From positions 2,397,187 through 2,461,186 of the forward strand of contig NZ_SGXM01000001.1 in assembly GCF_004217045.1 (NCBI RefSeq): a stretch of DNA of 64,000 bases, written 5' to 3'. Source of the stretch: Cupriavidus agavae. GTDB lineage: Bacteria; Pseudomonadota; Gammaproteobacteria; Burkholderiales; Burkholderiaceae. Within the stretch, counting starts at the first letter, position 1, and the number at the start of each line of letters is the position of its first letter. Below, piece after piece: positions 63,681 through 64,000 of this stretch. A program made the translations under genes and the position numbers. The notes below the pieces were generated by a model. The model worked only from the letters and a program-made list of their open reading frames with translations, ran no database searches and had not been told where the DNA came from.

Positions 63681-63876
63681 TACACGGTTGGACCAGCCGC
63701 TCCCAACCTGGCTTTGCCAGGTGCCGCCAAGCCCTTTGGGCCCAAACTGGTGATGCCCCACCCGTACCAGAGATTGAAACCAACGCCACCCCCTGGGTGG
63801 CGTTGGCCTTTGTGGAAAGCGCTCGGTGCGCGTTCCTGCCCCGCTTGGACAAAGCCCCGCATGACGCGGGGCTTTT
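63681..63876 (+). ncRNA. candidate structured RNA linked to abi (RNA antitoxin or guide candidate)
   Basis: About 196 nt of non-coding sequence runs from the promoter above to an intrinsic terminator, divergent from abi. Stems visible: ACCTGGC/GCCAGGT (63706-63722, TTT loop); GCCC/GGGC (63731-63741); CTGGT/ACCAG (63747-63770); a perfect 12-bp stem CCAACGCCACCC/GGGTGGCGTTGG (63780-63806, CCT loop); GGAA-GCGC/GCGC-TTCC (63814-63836); and the terminator. GGTTGG (63686-63691) can pair with CCAACC at 63703 or compete with CCAAC at 63780, a possible pseudoknot. RNAs next to AbiF genes are known from comparative genomics; identity with them is untested. Confidence 0.65.
63851..63876 (+). terminator. 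intrinsic terminator of the Abi-linked RNA
   Basis: The 10-bp stem AAAGCCCCGC/GCGGGGCTTT with loop ATGAC runs into TTTT (63873-63876). It is a strong Rho-independent terminator on the plus strand. Confidence 0.85.
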
Positions 63877-64000
63877 CAATGTTCGTTCCGTGACGACGGT
63901 TGTCAGAAGGGTTCTGTTGCGTCACCGCGTAAACATTGACGGCAAGAATGCATGGGGCGCCGGTTTCGGGGCGAGGCAGCCCGGAAGCCGTAAAGATTCG
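63877..64000. other. right edge, no gene recognised
   Basis: The last 124 nt hold no convincing reading frame, hairpin or RNA. The abi promoter, if not inside the RNA gene, may lie here or further right. Confidence 0.4.

Noticed and set aside
63771..63780. GATTGAAAC, resembling the 3' end of many CRISPR repeats
   Set aside because: It occurs once, with no repeated units or spacers nearby and no cas genes; taken as chance within the Abi-linked RNA.
63644..63925. Upstream extension of the abi reading frame by about 94 residues
   Set aside because: It runs through a strong opposite-strand promoter, hairpins and a terminator, and its composition is unlike the conserved body; ATG 63643 has a ribosome site.

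Overview
The window is a GC-rich bacterial chromosome segment. Gene order and protein style point to Burkholderiales, most likely the Cupriavidus/Ralstonia lineage: the ubiE-ubiJ-ubiB block, the fmdB-DUF502-aspS block, a long-form QueF, a TetR-controlled fad cluster and a Form II CoxL cluster. This assignment is inferred from gene content, not from a database search. No rRNA, tRNA, CRISPR array, insertion sequence or origin was recognised.

Layout. (1) 1-9200: start of an Atm1-like ABC exporter, a divergent acyl-CoA thioesterase, and a minus-strand beta-oxidation cluster (acyl-CoA dehydrogenase, FadB-type fusion, thiolase, DegV, enoyl-CoA isomerase-like protein) headed by a TetR repressor gene with a palindromic operator candidate. 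(2) 9377-16755: cardiolipin synthase-like protein, MobB, and the fmdB-DUF502-aspS-nudB-nuclease block with an inserted coiled-coil membrane protein. (3) 16957-30610: a sodium:solute symporter, ubiquinone genes ubiE/ubiJ/ubiB with a Tim44-like protein and a DUF971 protein, an SbmA/YddA-type ABC transporter, a HIT protein, a 1324-residue FAD/Fe-S oxidoreductase and a YqaA membrane protein. (4) 30873-38973: a complete Form II CO-dehydrogenase-like operon (S-L-M-D-E-G-XdhC-MocA), with maturation genes tightly overlapped. (5) 39039-47125: trehalose operon otsB-GH15-otsA, ilvA, queF and an OprB-type porin. (6) 47320-52562: TetR-HlyD-ABC-ABC-outer membrane factor efflux operon. (7) 52563-64000, accessory: a DUF3800 gene preceded by a terminator-ended structured leader, a BKACE/aminotransferase/RpiR/periplasmic-binding-protein group, a flavin monooxygenase/DUF2783/MBL group with two tandem IclR regulators, and an Abi-family HEPN protein next to a divergent, terminator-ended structured RNA.

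The most interesting content is the pair of protein-plus-RNA modules in the last 12 kb. The Abi-like protein carries a HEPN RNase motif (RNRIAH). Beside it, on the other strand, a near-consensus sigma70 promoter (TTGACC, 18-nt spacer, TATACT) drives about 196 nt of hairpin-rich non-coding sequence ending in an intrinsic terminator. The DUF3800 gene has a comparable leader that ends in a terminator whose right arm also carries the gene's Shine-Dalgarno sequence. Both resemble RNA-antitoxin or RNA-guided defence arrangements. The RNA calls are read from sequence and structure only; no expression data were available.
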